This document shows positions 26,686 to 36,941 of a stretch of DNA of 64,000 nucleotides, piece after piece; position 1 is the first letter of the stretch, and each line of letters begins with the position of its first letter. Location: contig JAPHSS010000017.1 in assembly GCA_026195255.1 (NCBI GenBank), positions 49,628 through 113,627 on the forward strand, in the 5' to 3' direction. The DNA is from Gammaproteobacteria bacterium (lineage in GTDB: Bacteria; Pseudomonadota; Gammaproteobacteria; SZUA-229). The notes beneath the pieces are model-generated. The model saw only the letters and a list, made by a program, of their open reading frames with translations. It had not been told where the DNA came from and ran no database searches. The position numbers and the translations under genes are program-made.

Positions 26686-26754
26686 GTGTGTTATCTGTTC
26701 AATATTATGGTTAAGGTAATGGCTGCTCGAAATCAGCTAAAGGCTGTTTGTTTT

Positions 26755-28362
26755 TCAGGGTGTTAAAATTGTGTTTTCAGGCACGTCATTGGTTTTTGGG
26801 TAGTCAAGGGTATAGTGCAAACCCCTGCTTTCTTTACGTTGCATGGCGCTACGAATAATTAAATCAGCTACTACCGCCAGATTACGAAGTTCTAGCAAAT
26901 CAGAGGTTACGCGGAAATTACCATAGTACTCTTCTATTTCCAGCAATAATAAATCAACACGCCTTTTGGCTCGTTGTAAGCGTTTATCGGTGCGAACTAT
27001 GCCTACATAGTCCCACATGAAACGCCTGAGTTCATCCCAGTTATGGGAAACTACCACCTCTTCATCTGAGTTGGTTACGCGGCTTTCATCCCAGGCTTTT
27101 ATGGCGTCCCATTCATGTTTATTTTCATTCTCTGTTATGTGTTTAGCTGCGGCTCTGGCAAAAACCAGGCATTCAAGTAATGAATTGCTGGCCATACGGT
27201 TGGCACCATGTAGCCCGGTAAAGGCTGTTTCACCAATAGCGTACAAATTTTCAATGTCAGTCTGACCGTGCAGGTTTGTCATTACGCCGCCACAGGTGTA
27301 GTGAGCAGCGGGGACTACCGGCACGGGCTCTTTTGTCAGATCAATGCCAAACTCTTTGCACTTTGCATAAATGGTGGGGAAATGAGAACGAATAAAAGCC
27401 GCGGGTTTATGACTGATATCCAGATATAAACAATCCACCCCTAAACGTTTCATTTCATGGTCAATTGCCCGTGCCACGATGTCACGGGGGGCAAGCTCTG
27501 CTCGTTTATCAAACTTGTGCATAAAACGGCTGCCATCGGGCAGTAGTAAACGGCCGCCTTCACCGCGTAATGCTTCTGTGAGTAAAAATGATTTGGCTTT
27601 TGGGTGATACAGGCAGGTAGGGTGGAATTGCATAAACTCCATATTTGCTACGCGGCACCCGGCACGTGTCGCCATTGCAATGCCATCACCGGTTGAACCA
27701 TCAGGATTAGATGTATAGAGGTATACTTTGCTTGCACCACCAGAAGCCAGAACCACATGTTTGGCCTGAAAAGTCTGTACACGTAAGTTCTTTTTATCTA
27801 AAACATAAGCGCCAATACAACGGTTATGTTCCAGCCCTAATTTTTTGCCGGTGATTAAATCCACTGCTATATGATGTTCTAGTAAGGTAATGTTTTCGCT
27901 ATGTTTAACATGGTTAATCAGTGTGGTTTCAAGGGCTTCACCGGTTGCATCGGCAGCATGAATTACCCGACGATGGCTATGACCACCTTCACGTGTCAGG
28001 TGCCAGGTTTTTTGTCCATTTTTGTGTTTATCTGTGGTGAAGGGCACGCCCAGGTCTGATAACCAGCTGATTGCCTGTGGGCCATTTTCAATGGTGAACT
28101 TCACTGCCGCCTCATCGCATAAACCACCACCGGCGTTTAAGGTGTCTTCAATATGAGATTCAAATGAGTCACTGCCTCGTAAAACAGCGGATATACCACC
28201 TTGGGCGTAAAAAGTACTGCCTTCGGTTTCCCGGTCTTTGGAGATGACAGCAATCTGCATATTCGTGGGCAAATTCAGCGCAAGGCTTAATCCTGCGGCT
28301 CCACCACCAATAATTAGAACTTCGTAACGATTTGTATGTCTACTGTTTAGTTTGTTGGACAT
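26755..28362 (-). CDS. nadB: L-aspartate oxidase
   Basis: 535 residues. NadB oxidises L-aspartate to iminoaspartate, the first step of NAD synthesis. The FAD-binding motif is [15 protein letters not shown] near the start. [47 protein letters not shown] and [11 protein letters not shown] are family blocks; [25 protein letters not shown] is the second FAD-contact region. Divergent from rpoE, as in Pseudomonas and enterobacteria, where nadB sits beside rpoE. Confidence 0.97.
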   Translation of the reverse strand: MSNKLNSRHTNRYEVLIIGGGAAGLSLALNLPTNMQIAVISKDRETEGSTFYAQGGISAVLRGSDSFESHIEDTLNAGGGLCDEAAVKFTIENGPQAISWLSDLGVPFTTDKHKNGQKTWHLTREGGHSHRRVIHAADATGEALETTLINHVKHSENITLLEHHIAVDLITGKKLGLEHNRCIGAYVLDKKNLRVQTFQAKHVVLASGGASKVYLYTSNPDGSTGDGIAMATRAGCRVANMEFMQFHPTCLYHPKAKSFLLTEALRGEGGRLLLPDGSRFMHKFDKRAELAPRDIVARAIDHEMKRLGVDCLYLDISHKPAAFIRSHFPTIYAKCKEFGIDLTKEPVPVVPAAHYTCGGVMTNLHGQTDIENLYAIGETAFTGLHGANRMASNSLLECLVFARAAAKHITENENKHEWDAIKAWDESRVTNSDEEVVVSHNWDELRRFMWDYVGIVRTDKRLQRAKRRVDLLLLEIEEYYGNFRVTSDLLELRNLAVVADLIIRSAMQRKESRGLHYTLDYPKTNDVPENTILTP

Positions 28363-28562
28363 TGTAAAATATAAGGTAAGTCTTTATGTCAGTATGCGAA
28401 TCAGGTATTGTCCCCAGTATAGTTGCAGATTTAGTTCCGAGGTTAGGTAGTGATAGTACACCAATTAAGGTGATTTCGCCTAAACGAACTTTACAGGTCA
28501 GAGATGACATAAATAATAAGGCACAGGAAACATCAAAAGTGTCGAGTGGAGGAAAAGCCCGT

Positions 28563-29147
28563 ATGGGCGAGCGCGAAATTGATCAGGCCCTGGTGGAACG
28601 GGTACAACAAGGTGACAAAAAAGCTTTTGATGTATTGGTGCTGAAGTATCAGCACCGCATTATAAAACTGGTTGCACGATTTGTGCGAAACAGTGATGAA
28701 GTTCAGGATGTAACACAGGAAGCATTTATAAAGGCCTATCGAGCACTTAAAAACTTTCGTGGTGATAGCGCTTTTTATACCTGGATGTACCGTATTGCCA
28801 TAAATACAGCAAAAAACTATCTGGTGTCTGCACGTCGCAAGGCAACAGATTCGGCTGTGGATGCTCAGGATGCAGAACAGTATGATGGTGCTGACTGGTT
28901 ACGTGAGTACGCTACACCTGAGAAAGAGTTGCTGGCGCAGGAAATAAAACAGGTTATTCATAAAGCGATTTCAGATTTACCGTCAGATTTAAAAGAAGCG
29001 GTTACCCTGCGTGAGATGGAAGGCCTGAGTTATGAAGAAATAGCCGATGTCATGGACTGTCCTATCGGCACTGTTCGTTCACGAATATTTCGTGCACGTG
29101 AAGCAATAGATACGCAGCTTAAACCTCTGCTAGACAGTAATTATTAG
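28563..29147 (+). CDS. rpoE: RNA polymerase sigma factor RpoE (AlgU-like ECF)
   Basis: 194 residues from the ATG at 28563 (MGEREIDQALVERVQQG), preceded by GGAGGAAA. An open frame continues 59 codons upstream but lacks homology-like composition, and the size from 28563 matches RpoE (about 190). Region 2 is FDVLVLKYQHRIIKLVARFV with DVTQEAFIKAYRAL; region 4 is LPSDLKEAVTLREMEGLSYEEIADVM with GTVRSRIFRAREAI. RpoE/AlgU directs the response to envelope stress and, in pseudomonads, alginate synthesis. It heads the rseA-rseB-rseC-mucD operon. Confidence 0.96.
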   Translation: MGEREIDQALVERVQQGDKKAFDVLVLKYQHRIIKLVARFVRNSDEVQDVTQEAFIKAYRALKNFRGDSAFYTWMYRIAINTAKNYLVSARRKATDSAVDAQDAEQYDGADWLREYATPEKELLAQEIKQVIHKAISDLPSDLKEAVTLREMEGLSYEEIADVMDCPIGTVRSRIFRAREAIDTQLKPLLDSNY

Positions 29148-29156
29148 GTGAGTGTG

Positions 29157-29774
29157 ATGAGTAAAGAACAAAACAATGAGCAATTATCAGCATTACTGGA
29201 TAGTGCATTAGAAGAACAGCAATTACAGTCTTTTATGCAAGATTTAAAGCGAGACCCAATAGCGGATGCTGAAGCTTCGCAGCGTTATAACCTAATGGGT
29301 GACGTGATACGCGATGAGTTAGATCAGTCATCATTTATGGATATTAGCTCTGCTGTGCATCGAGCAATCGAAAAAGAAGCGCCACATAATGAAACTCCCG
29401 TTGTTCACACTAAGGAACAGGGCTTTAATCTTGCGTCTATCTTTTCGGGCTGGCAAAAACCTTTGACGGGTATGGCAGTAGCGGCTTCAGTTGCTGTGGT
29501 GACACTGCTTACATTTAATACCATACAAAGTACAGATAATGCTGAGCAGCCTGCGCAGCTGGCACAATCAACACCGATAGATAGAGTGAGCACTGAAATT
29601 TCACGTAATGTGCAGGTAACATCAACATTAGATATTAATAAAAAGTCACCCGAGCAACAGAAGCAGTTAAATGAATACATGCTGAAACACTCAGGTTATG
29701 CAAGCCAGTCGACTATGCAGGGTATGATGCCTTATGTACGTGCGGCGGAAGTTAAAAGCCATGAAAAAAACTGA
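29157..29774 (+). CDS. rseA: Anti-sigma-E factor (RseA/MucA-like)
   Basis: 205 residues. The N-terminal cytoplasmic domain binding RpoE shows EQLSALLDSALEEQQLQSFM and the RYNLMGDVIRDEL motif (RseA_N). One transmembrane helix lies at about residues 102-124 (GMAVAASVAVVTLLTF), followed by a periplasmic tail ending ...SGYASQSTMQGMMPYVRAAE. It holds RpoE inactive until cleaved by DegS/RseP in response to stress. It starts 10 nt after rpoE (ATG with AGGTGAG ahead; an in-frame GTG at 29148 is also possible). Confidence 0.92.
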   Translation: MSKEQNNEQLSALLDSALEEQQLQSFMQDLKRDPIADAEASQRYNLMGDVIRDELDQSSFMDISSAVHRAIEKEAPHNETPVVHTKEQGFNLASIFSGWQKPLTGMAVAASVAVVTLLTFNTIQSTDNAEQPAQLAQSTPIDRVSTEISRNVQVTSTLDINKKSPEQQKQLNEYMLKHSGYASQSTMQGMMPYVRAAEVKSHEKN

Positions 29775-29820
29775 TATCGGCATGAATTAATATATTTAGC
29801 TAATATATTTAACGACTAGT

Positions 29821-29856
29821 ATCAGGGGCCGTGTAAGTTTTTATATTGCCCCTGAT
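29821..29856. terminator. Hairpin between rseA and rseB
   Basis: A perfect 9-bp stem (ATCAGGGGC/GCCCCTGAT) with an 18-nt loop lies in the 172-bp rseA-rseB gap. Only an A-run follows, so it would be a weak attenuator or processing site rather than a strong terminator. Confidence 0.45.
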
Positions 29857-29946
29857 TGTAAAAAAGATCGATATTTTTAGTCATTTTTTAATCGGGCGAG
29901 GCCCGAGGCGTGTGCTTTAATAGTGTGAGCCCCAAGGAATACAAGA

Positions 29947-30891
29947 TTGTTTAAAATTGTTTTTTTATTATTTCTGAGTCTAGTTTCACTGGCAGTTAAT
30001 GCGAGTTCAGTCGATGACTGGTTAGATAAAATGAGTGTTGCGATGAAACAGCAAAACTACCAGGGAACACTGATAATTCGCCAGAATGACAATTTACAGG
30101 CAATAAAAGTTAAACAGGGAGTAGAATCAGGTGAGAGCTGGCAAACGCTGGAGTCGCAAAGCGGAGAAGATCAGATTATTATTCGTAATAATAGCAGTGT
30201 AACCAGTATCTTTCCCGCAAAAAAACTGATTACAGTTTCAACAGGTAAAGATGCAAAAGCTAATAAGGGGCCCTTGCATTCTGGTCTACCAGAAAATAGA
30301 GATAAATTAAAACGATATTATGTTTTAAAACTGGGCGACGAAGACAGGGTGGCAAATAAAGTCACTCAAATTATGCAAATGACACCTCGCGATAATCATC
30401 GTTATGGCTACACTTTCTGGCTAGATAAAAGCAGTGGGTTACTCTTGAAATGTGACCTGTTAAATAATAAAGGCCGCGTGCTTGAACAGCAGATGTATAG
30501 TGAAATTGAATTACTAAACAGTGCGCCACTAAATCAGATTGATGAATCTAAACTCGTTAATTTTAAAAAAGTAACACTATCAAATAATTCCGATATCACC
30601 TCAAACACCTGGGTTGTAGAAAAAATGCCTGCGGGTTTTACGTTAGTACGTTCAGTAAAAACCAATAAACAGGAGCCGGCGTATCATATGGTTTATAGTG
30701 ATGGCATGGCTTCTGTTTCGGTATTTATTGAGCCAACAAATGTAAATATGAAAACCTTAAAAGGGCGATCAAGTATGGGGCCGGTAAATGCATATAGCTC
30801 ATATTCAAATGGCGCATATATTACGGCAATTGGTGAAGTGCCGGAATCGACTGTTCGTATGATTGCGCAATCTACGCAGCCTGTTCAATAA
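29947..30891 (+). CDS. rseB: Sigma-E regulatory protein RseB (MucB-like)
   Basis: 314 residues from a TTG start with AAGGAA at 7 nt; no ATG lies close by before the signal peptide. A signal peptide (LFLSLVSLAVNASS) places it in the periplasm. The N-terminal lipid-binding-like domain (WLDKMSVAMKQQNYQGTLI) and the C-terminal domain with LVRSVKTNKQEPAYHMVYSD-GMASVSVFIEP match RseB/MucB. RseB binds the RseA periplasmic tail and shields it from DegS; misplaced lipoproteins or LPS release it. Third gene of the rpoE operon. Confidence 0.93.
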   Translation: MFKIVFLLFLSLVSLAVNASSVDDWLDKMSVAMKQQNYQGTLIIRQNDNLQAIKVKQGVESGESWQTLESQSGEDQIIIRNNSSVTSIFPAKKLITVSTGKDAKANKGPLHSGLPENRDKLKRYYVLKLGDEDRVANKVTQIMQMTPRDNHRYGYTFWLDKSSGLLLKCDLLNNKGRVLEQQMYSEIELLNSAPLNQIDESKLVNFKKVTLSNNSDITSNTWVVEKMPAGFTLVRSVKTNKQEPAYHMVYSDGMASVSVFIEPTNVNMKTLKGRSSMGPVNAYSSYSNGAYITAIGEVPESTVRMIAQSTQPVQ

Positions 30892-30893
30892 AT

Positions 30894-31322
30894 ATGATTG
30901 AAGAAACCGCACTAGTAATTGAGATTGATGGGCACAGTGTTTTATTAGAAACACAGCGTAAGTCTGCCTGTCAAACTTGTTCAGTTAAATCAGGTTGTGG
31001 AACGTCTAGTCTGGCAAAAGTGGTTGGTAAGCGCAGTTCACGGTTTACTGTTGAGAAAACACTGGATGTTAAGGTAGGGGATTCAGTTATCATTGCTGTA
31101 GATGAAAATGCACTGGTTCAGGGCTCTCTGCTGATTTATTTGCTGCCTTTGATTTTTATGCTGGTTACAGGTCTGCTGGCAGAATATGTATTTGTTAGTG
31201 AGCTGGTGACCATATTATCCGTTATTGCTGGCTTTATTTCGGCAATGATTTTTGTACGTTATGTGCTTTCACAAAGCACTTTAAAAAAAGCTATTCAACC
31301 CCATTTAATACGTCGAGTTTAA
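30894..31322 (+). CDS. rseC: RseC/MucC-like SoxR-reducing system protein
   Basis: 142 residues starting two bases after rseB. An N-terminal cytoplasmic part carries a four-Cys pattern, SACQTCSVKSGCGTSS, followed by two transmembrane helices (about 82-101 and 107-127) and a basic tail. The family (RseC/MucC) belongs to the SoxR-reducing system and weakly modulates sigma-E. The Cys cluster probably binds an iron-sulfur cluster. Confidence 0.92.
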   Translation: MIEETALVIEIDGHSVLLETQRKSACQTCSVKSGCGTSSLAKVVGKRSSRFTVEKTLDVKVGDSVIIAVDENALVQGSLLIYLLPLIFMLVTGLLAEYVFVSELVTILSVIAGFISAMIFVRYVLSQSTLKKAIQPHLIRRV

Positions 31323-31411
31323 GACTTATTAAAAAGTTGATCTAATATGGCCGTTATTCTCAGATTAAACTAAAAACACCAATATTATTCGAATATTTAT
31401 AAGAGGCTTTC

Positions 31412-32830
31412 ATGTTGTTAAGTAACCGCTATTTATTAATTTTTATTATGTTATTCAGCAGTTTTCAAATACAGGCGACTTCCCTGCCTGAATTTGCAGA
31501 CCTGGTAGAAGAAAATGGCAAAGCTGTGGTGAATATAAGTACTCGACAGAAACTACCATCAAACCACTCATGGAATAAATTAAGAGAGGAGTTAGGTGAG
31601 GAGTTACAAATACCAGAAGGCTCGCCATTCGGTGAGTTGTTTAAGCATTTTCTTGGAGAAGGCGCTTCACCTCGACAACAGCAGGAGGCTACCTCATTAG
31701 GTTCAGGTTTTATTCTTTCTGAAAACGGATATATTATTACTAATCATCACGTAGTTGATGGTGCAGATGAAATTTTAGTCCGTTTAAGTGATAAACGTGA
31801 ATTATCAGCAAAAGTAATCGGCAGTGACGAGTTTAGTGATATTGCATTACTAAAGGTTGAAGCAAATGATTTGCCAGTGGTTGATATTGGCACCTCGGAA
31901 AATTTGCGAGTAGGTGACTGGGTATTGGCAATAGGCTCTCCTTTTGGTTTTGATCACTCGGCAACCGCAGGAATTGTAAGTGCCAAGGGGCGCAATTTGC
32001 CTAAGGCTAACTATGTCTCGTTTATTCAGACAGATGTGGCTATTAACCCGGGTAATTCAGGTGGCCCGTTATTCAATCTTGATGGTGAAGTAATAGGTAT
32101 CAATTCACAAATTTATAGTCGCACAGGCGGATTTATGGGTTTGTCATTTGCTATTCCTGTTGAGGTGGCAATGAATGTGGTTGATCAGTTAAAAAAATCA
32201 GGCTCTGTTAGTCGAGGCTGGTTAGGTGTTTATATACAGGAAATTACACATGAAATTGCCCAGAGTTTCAATCTTAAGAAACCTGTCGGTGCACTGGTTT
32301 CACAGGTAATAGCGGGTAGTCCGGCCGAAAAGTCAGGGTTTATGGCGGGAGATGTCATTTTATCTTTTAATAAAAAGAAAATACTAGATTCATCCGACTT
32401 ACCGCCACTGGTCGGTAGAGTGCCTGTGGGTTCCAAAGCCAGAGTTGAGATACTTCGAGATGGCCGTGAAAAAACACTGAATGTGATCATTGAGCAATTA
32501 CCCTCAGATAACAAAAAGGTTGTGGCGGCTAAAACTGAGGCGACTTCATCAAACCGCATGGGTGTTGAGGTCATTGATCTGGATGAAGACACTCTTAAGG
32601 CTTTAGGAAGGGGTGTGCTCATCAGAAAAGTGCAGGCAGGTAGCCCAGCAGAACAGTCAGGCATGGCCGCAGGTGATATTTTATTGCAGCTTAACCGCAA
32701 AAACGTAAAAAATGTGGCTGATTTTCGTAAAAAAGTTGCCAATTTGCCCATAGGCCGTATGATTCCCGTTCTGGTTCATCGCCAGGGGGCAGATCAGTTT
32801 ATTGTAATGAAGATTTCCGAAAACGAGTGA
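31412..32830 (+). CDS. mucD: Periplasmic serine endoprotease, DegP/MucD type
   Basis: 472 residues with a signal peptide (LFSSFQIQA). The trypsin-like triad is His in GYIITNHHVVDGAD, Asp in DEFSDIALLKV and Ser216 in NPGNSGGPLFN. Two PDZ domains follow (about 265-360 and 380-465; GWLGVYIQEITHEIAQ marks the first). MucD is the periplasmic protease and chaperone of the Pseudomonas-type sigma-E operon; it degrades misfolded proteins. The next gene overlaps its stop by 4 nt. Confidence 0.96.
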   Translation: MLLSNRYLLIFIMLFSSFQIQATSLPEFADLVEENGKAVVNISTRQKLPSNHSWNKLREELGEELQIPEGSPFGELFKHFLGEGASPRQQQEATSLGSGFILSENGYIITNHHVVDGADEILVRLSDKRELSAKVIGSDEFSDIALLKVEANDLPVVDIGTSENLRVGDWVLAIGSPFGFDHSATAGIVSAKGRNLPKANYVSFIQTDVAINPGNSGGPLFNLDGEVIGINSQIYSRTGGFMGLSFAIPVEVAMNVVDQLKKSGSVSRGWLGVYIQEITHEIAQSFNLKKPVGALVSQVIAGSPAEKSGFMAGDVILSFNKKKILDSSDLPPLVGRVPVGSKARVEILRDGREKTLNVIIEQLPSDNKKVVAAKTEATSSNRMGVEVIDLDEDTLKALGRGVLIRKVQAGSPAEQSGMAAGDILLQLNRKNVKNVADFRKKVANLPIGRMIPVLVHRQGADQFIVMKISENE

Positions 32831-33063
32831 TCGAATTCACCGTCTATTCACGTATGGGATGTCATCTTTGTGAGGACCTGCTGCAGCAGCTAACACAGCT
32901 GCAGCAGACTCATGACTTCATAGTTAATGAGGTTGATGTTGATTCCAGTCCCCAGTTAATTGAACAATATGGTTTACAGGTGCCAGTGGTTACCTGTAAT
33001 GATGAGCAAATTTGTCATTATTTTTTAGATCAGGCAGCAATACTGCAAGTGCTTAGCAATTAA
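32827..33063 (+). CDS. Glutaredoxin-like protein (DUF836)
   Basis: 78 residues from a GTG that overlaps the mucD stop codon (GTGA), implying translational coupling. FTVYSRMGCHLCEDLLQQL is a thioredoxin-fold start with a CxxC motif, and the cis-Pro lies in GLQVPVVTCND. This small DUF836 protein often sits between mucD and lepA in gammaproteobacteria. A thiol-redox role is likely; the substrate is unknown. Confidence 0.87.
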   Translation: MIEFTVYSRMGCHLCEDLLQQLTQLQQTHDFIVNEVDVDSSPQLIEQYGLQVPVVTCNDEQICHYFLDQAAILQVLSN

Positions 33064-33122
33064 TTGCGGGCCACTTCTTATATGCCAGGCTGGTCTTTTA
33101 CGTAGATTTAAGAAAATAAAAC

Positions 33123-34913
33123 ATGCAAAACATTCGTAACTTTTCCATTATTGCTCATATTGACCATGGCAAATCAACTCTGGCAGACCGTTTTATTCAG
33201 GTTTGTGGTGGTTTGGCCGAACGTGAAATGGAAGCTCAGGTGCTCGATTCAATGGATATTGAGCGAGAGCGCGGTATCACGATCAAGGCTCAAAGCGTAG
33301 CACTGGATTACAAGGCTAAAAATGGAGAAACTTATCAGCTCAACCTGATTGATACTCCTGGTCATGTAGATTTCTCATATGAGGTTTCGCGCTCTTTACA
33401 GGCCTGTGAGGGCGCTTTACTGGTAGTGGATGCATCACAGGGAGTAGAAGCTCAGAGTGTTGCTAACTGTTATACTGCTATTGATTTAGGGCTCGAAGTA
33501 ATGCCCGTTTTAAATAAAATTGATTTACCTGCAGCTGATTCAGAACGAGTAGCACAGGAAATAGAAGATATTATTGGTATTGAGGCCACCGACGCATGTC
33601 GAGTGAGTGCAAAATCGGGTATTGGTATAGAGGATTTATTAGAAAGAATAGTAGAAGAAATACCTGCACCTGCAGGAGATCCAGATGCACCCTTAAAAGC
33701 CTTAATTATTGATTCATGGTTTGACTCATATGTAGGTGTAGTAACTCTAGTACGTATTATTGATGGCTCTATTGCTAAAGGTAGCAAGATGCAAATAATG
33801 TCTACCGGAAGATCTTATGGTGTTGATTTTGTTGGTATTTTTACACCTAAACGCATGGATACACCTGTGCTGGAATGCGGTCAGGTCGGTTTTATTATTG
33901 CCGGCATTAAAGAAATAGACTCGGCGAAAGTCGGTGATACCATTACTATGCAGGACAGGCCAGCAGAGGTGCCTTTGCCTGGCTTTAAAGAAGTTCAGCC
34001 ACGGGTATTTGCCGGTATGTTTCCGGTTGAAGCCGATGACTTTGAAAACTTTCGCGATGCGCTTGATAAGTTGACTTTAAATGACTCGGCCCTGAAGTAT
34101 GAGCCCGAAAACTCATCAGCCCTGGGTTTCGGTTTCCGTATTGGTTTTCTGGGCATGCTTCACATGGAGATTGTGCAGGAGCGCCTGGAACGTGAATATG
34201 ATCTAAACCTGATTACAACAGCTCCAACAGTTGTTTATGAGGTTGAGAAAACAGATGGTGAAGTGATTAAGATTCATAATCCGTCTGATTTGCCAGAAGT
34301 TAACTATATCGAAGAAATTCGTGAACCTATTATTCAGGCAAATATTTTAACGCCTCAGGACTATGTAGGTAACGTGATTAGTCTGTGTATTGAAAAACGC
34401 GGTGTACAGACGAATATGCAATATATGGGAACACAGGTCGCTTTGACCTATGATATGCCGATGTCAGAAGTTGTTTTAGACTTCTTCGATCGTTTAAAAT
34501 CAGTAAGTAGAGGTTATGCTTCTTTTGATTATGAATTTAAATATTTTCAGGCATCAAAACTAACAAAAGTAGACATATTGATTAACTCGGAAAGAGTAGA
34601 TGCACTGGCGGTGATAGTGCATTCGGATTCGGCGCAACGAAGAGGCAGGGACGTTGCGGATAAGATGCGTGAACTGATTCCACGACAAATGTTTGATATC
34701 GCTATACAGGCTGCAATCGGTCGACAGATTATTGCACGTAGTACTGTTAAAGCTTTACGTAAGAATGTAACCGCAAAATGTTATGGTGGTGATGTCAGTC
34801 GTAAGAAAAAACTGCTGGAAAAGCAGAAAAAGGGTAAAAAACGTATGAAGCAGTTTGGTAAGGTGGAAATCCCTCAAGAAGCCTTTTTAGCTGTTTTAAA
34901 AGTAGATAGTTAA
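33123..34913 (+). CDS. lepA: Elongation factor 4 (LepA) translational GTPase
   Basis: 596 residues. G motifs are standard for a translation factor: G1 [15 protein letters not shown]2 in [12 protein letters not shown]3 [12 protein letters not shown] and G4 NKIDLP. Domain II, the EF-G-like domains III and V, and the LepA-specific C-terminal domain ([16 protein letters not shown]-type, [21 protein letters not shown]) follow. EF4 acts on stalled ribosomes and in ribosome assembly. lepB follows after 69 nt, as in nearly all proteobacteria. Confidence 0.98.
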   Translation: MQNIRNFSIIAHIDHGKSTLADRFIQVCGGLAEREMEAQVLDSMDIERERGITIKAQSVALDYKAKNGETYQLNLIDTPGHVDFSYEVSRSLQACEGALLVVDASQGVEAQSVANCYTAIDLGLEVMPVLNKIDLPAADSERVAQEIEDIIGIEATDACRVSAKSGIGIEDLLERIVEEIPAPAGDPDAPLKALIIDSWFDSYVGVVTLVRIIDGSIAKGSKMQIMSTGRSYGVDFVGIFTPKRMDTPVLECGQVGFIIAGIKEIDSAKVGDTITMQDRPAEVPLPGFKEVQPRVFAGMFPVEADDFENFRDALDKLTLNDSALKYEPENSSALGFGFRIGFLGMLHMEIVQERLEREYDLNLITTAPTVVYEVEKTDGEVIKIHNPSDLPEVNYIEEIREPIIQANILTPQDYVGNVISLCIEKRGVQTNMQYMGTQVALTYDMPMSEVVLDFFDRLKSVSRGYASFDYEFKYFQASKLTKVDILINSERVDALAVIVHSDSAQRRGRDVADKMRELIPRQMFDIAIQAAIGRQIIARSTVKALRKNVTAKCYGGDVSRKKKLLEKQKKGKKRMKQFGKVEIPQEAFLAVLKVDS

Positions 34914-34982
34914 AAATAATAGTAGAAATCGTCAGGTTGCCTTTTTCTACAGATTAATTAAATAAAAATATTAGAGCTGGAT

Positions 34983-35789
34983 ATGAATATTAATTACGAT
35001 TTTGCATTTTTTCTTTTATCGGGAACGTTACTGACAGGTTTAATCTGGCTGTTTGATGCTATTGCCCTGGCACCTCGTCGAAAAATTAATAACCCGCATG
35101 AATATAGTGGTGACAATATTCACGGTAGTGCTAATAGTAATGCTGAACCTGTGGTGGTTGAATACGCCAAGTCATTTTTTCCTGTTTTACTTATCGTGTT
35201 TTTATTAAGAGGCTTTCTGGTAGAGCCGTTTCGTATACCTTCAGGCTCGATGATACCTAGCCTTTACATAGGTGATTTTATTCTGGTTAACAAGTTTGCC
35301 TATGGTGTAAAAGTCCCGGTCTTTAATAAAGTGATTTTTGATGTAGAAAAGCCAGCAAGGGGTGATGTTGCTGTATTTAAGTATCCGCGAGACCCATCTG
35401 TAGATTATATTAAACGTGTAGTCGGTATCCCCGGGGATCACATTGCGTATTACAATAAAGTGCTCTATGTAAATGGTAAGAAGATTGAACGTAAACGAAT
35501 TGGCGAATATAGCGGGCCAGGTGAATTTAACCCGGCAAATGAATATATCGAAAATTTACATGGTGTAGAGCACAATCTTTTAATCATACCCGGGCGCCCC
35601 GGGCTTGATGCTGAATATATTGTTCCCGAAGGGCATTACTTTATGATGGGAGATAATCGTGATAATAGTAATGACAGTCGTTATTGGGGTGTTGTACCAG
35701 AAAAATATTTGGTCGGAAAAGCCTTTATGATCTGGATGCACTGGGATGGTGGTATTGGTTTTGGTCGTATTGGGCAATCAATTGAATAA
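34983..35789 (+). CDS. lepB: Signal peptidase I
   Basis: 268 residues. Two N-terminal membrane helices (about 7-26 and 59-77) precede the periplasmic catalytic domain. The Ser-Lys dyad is Ser89 in PSGSMIPSL and Lys144 in DYIKRVVGIPG; GDNRDNSNDSRYWG is the box E motif. It cleaves signal peptides of exported proteins. The distance of lepB to lepA and the DUF4845-rnc-era run are typical. Confidence 0.97.
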   Translation: MNINYDFAFFLLSGTLLTGLIWLFDAIALAPRRKINNPHEYSGDNIHGSANSNAEPVVVEYAKSFFPVLLIVFLLRGFLVEPFRIPSGSMIPSLYIGDFILVNKFAYGVKVPVFNKVIFDVEKPARGDVAVFKYPRDPSVDYIKRVVGIPGDHIAYYNKVLYVNGKKIERKRIGEYSGPGEFNPANEYIENLHGVEHNLLIIPGRPGLDAEYIVPEGHYFMMGDNRDNSNDSRYWGVVPEKYLVGKAFMIWMHWDGGIGFGRIGQSIE

Positions 35790-35802
35790 GGTTTAAGTGA
35801 TT

Positions 35803-36177
35803 ATGAAAAGAAAACAGTCAGGTTTAACAATGATTTCCTGGGTCGTGATTTTAGCTTACATAGCGGTTCAGGTGATAATGGGAATGCGCATAATTCCAGT
35901 GTATTTAAATTATAATTCTGTTAAATCAGTAATGGATGAACTTGCTGTTGATTCTGAAATTAAAGGCATGAGTGCCAAAAATATAAGCACATTATTTCGT
36001 AAGCGACTAAGAATTAATAACTTATATGATTTAGCTAAAGACAAGGACGCATTTAAATTTAAGAAAATTAAAAATGGATACAATCTAACCGCTAAATATG
36101 AAGAGCGTGGCCCTATTTGGGGCAACCTTAAGTTTGTAGCCGATTTTGAATACGAAGTAGATATTTTTGTACGATAA
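35803..36177 (+). CDS. DUF4845 membrane protein
   Basis: 124 residues from the ATG at 35803; a GTG at 35797 has better spacing from AAGG and cannot be excluded. The N-terminus KQSGLTMISWVVILAYIAVQ is a single membrane anchor, pilin-like in feel, followed by RIIPVYLNYNSVKSVMDEL and a periplasmic alpha/beta part ending in WGNLKFVADFEYEVDIFV. DUF4845 proteins sit between lepB and rnc throughout gammaproteobacteria; the function is unknown. Confidence 0.87.
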   Translation: MKRKQSGLTMISWVVILAYIAVQVIMGMRIIPVYLNYNSVKSVMDELAVDSEIKGMSAKNISTLFRKRLRINNLYDLAKDKDAFKFKKIKNGYNLTAKYEERGPIWGNLKFVADFEYEVDIFVR

Positions 36178-36182
36178 TTTAT

Positions 36183-36890
36183 ATGTCTAAGAAACCTAAC
36201 TCAAGTCAGCCTGATTTACCTCGACTAGAACAATTATTAAACTATAAATTTAAAAAAATTGATTTATTAAAAGAGGCAGTGACTCACCGCAGTGCAGCAG
36301 CTAAAAATAATGAACGTTTAGAGTTTTTAGGCGATAGTATATTAAACTTTGTGATTGCTGCCGAATTATATAAACGTTACCCCTCCTCTTCAGAAGGTGA
36401 CTTAAGTAGGTTGCGTGCCAGTTTGGTTAATAAAGAGGGCCTGTTTCTTGTTTCACAGGATTTAAACCTTGGTGACTATTTAATTCTAGGGAGTGGTGAA
36501 TTAAAAAGCGGTGGCTATCGTCGCAATTCAATTCTTGCCGACACTGTAGAAGCTATATTTGGTGCAGCGTATATGGACAGTGATCTGGAGCGTTGTAGAA
36601 TGCTGATTCTTCAACTTTATCATAAACAATTAGAAAATGTACCTGATGCCGATACACTTAAGGACCCTAAAACACGACTACAGGAATTACTGCAATCAAG
36701 AAAGCTAGGTTTGCCCGAGTACAATGTAATAGAAATTGTCGGTAAAGCACATAATCAGAAATTTACAGTTGATTGCCAAATTAGCAAGCTCGAATTAACT
36801 ACACAAGGCTCAGCAACAAATCGAAGAAAAGCAGAGCAGCTAGCGGCTGATAATATTATTCCACTAGTTCTGGATATCTATAAAAAGTAA
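36183..36890 (+). CDS. rnc: Ribonuclease III
   Basis: 235 residues. The catalytic signature NERLEFLGDSILNFV has the acidic residues for Mg2+; a second acidic set lies in LADTVEAIFGAAYMD. The C-terminal double-stranded RNA-binding domain runs from about residue 155 (PKTRLQELLQSRKLGLPEYN to RRKAEQLAADNII). It processes rRNA precursors and structured mRNAs. It starts 5 nt after DUF4845; era follows by 51 nt. Confidence 0.98.
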   Translation: MSKKPNSSQPDLPRLEQLLNYKFKKIDLLKEAVTHRSAAAKNNERLEFLGDSILNFVIAAELYKRYPSSSEGDLSRLRASLVNKEGLFLVSQDLNLGDYLILGSGELKSGGYRRNSILADTVEAIFGAAYMDSDLERCRMLILQLYHKQLENVPDADTLKDPKTRLQELLQSRKLGLPEYNVIEIVGKAHNQKFTVDCQISKLELTTQGSATNRRKAEQLAADNIIPLVLDIYKK

Positions 36891-36941
36891 TATCTTCCTG
36901 TTATTTCGACAGGTTTAAAACAGCAACATTAAGACTAAATA

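Noticed and set aside
28486-28512. A sigma-E promoter for autoregulation of rpoE
   Set aside because: GAACTT at 28486 fits the -35, but no TCNNA-type -10 lies at 16 nt; too weak to list.
28386-28562. A 59-residue N-terminal extension of RpoE
   Set aside because: The extension has no sigma-factor motif, and the ATG at 28563 has a strong GGAGGAAA site and gives the normal RpoE length.
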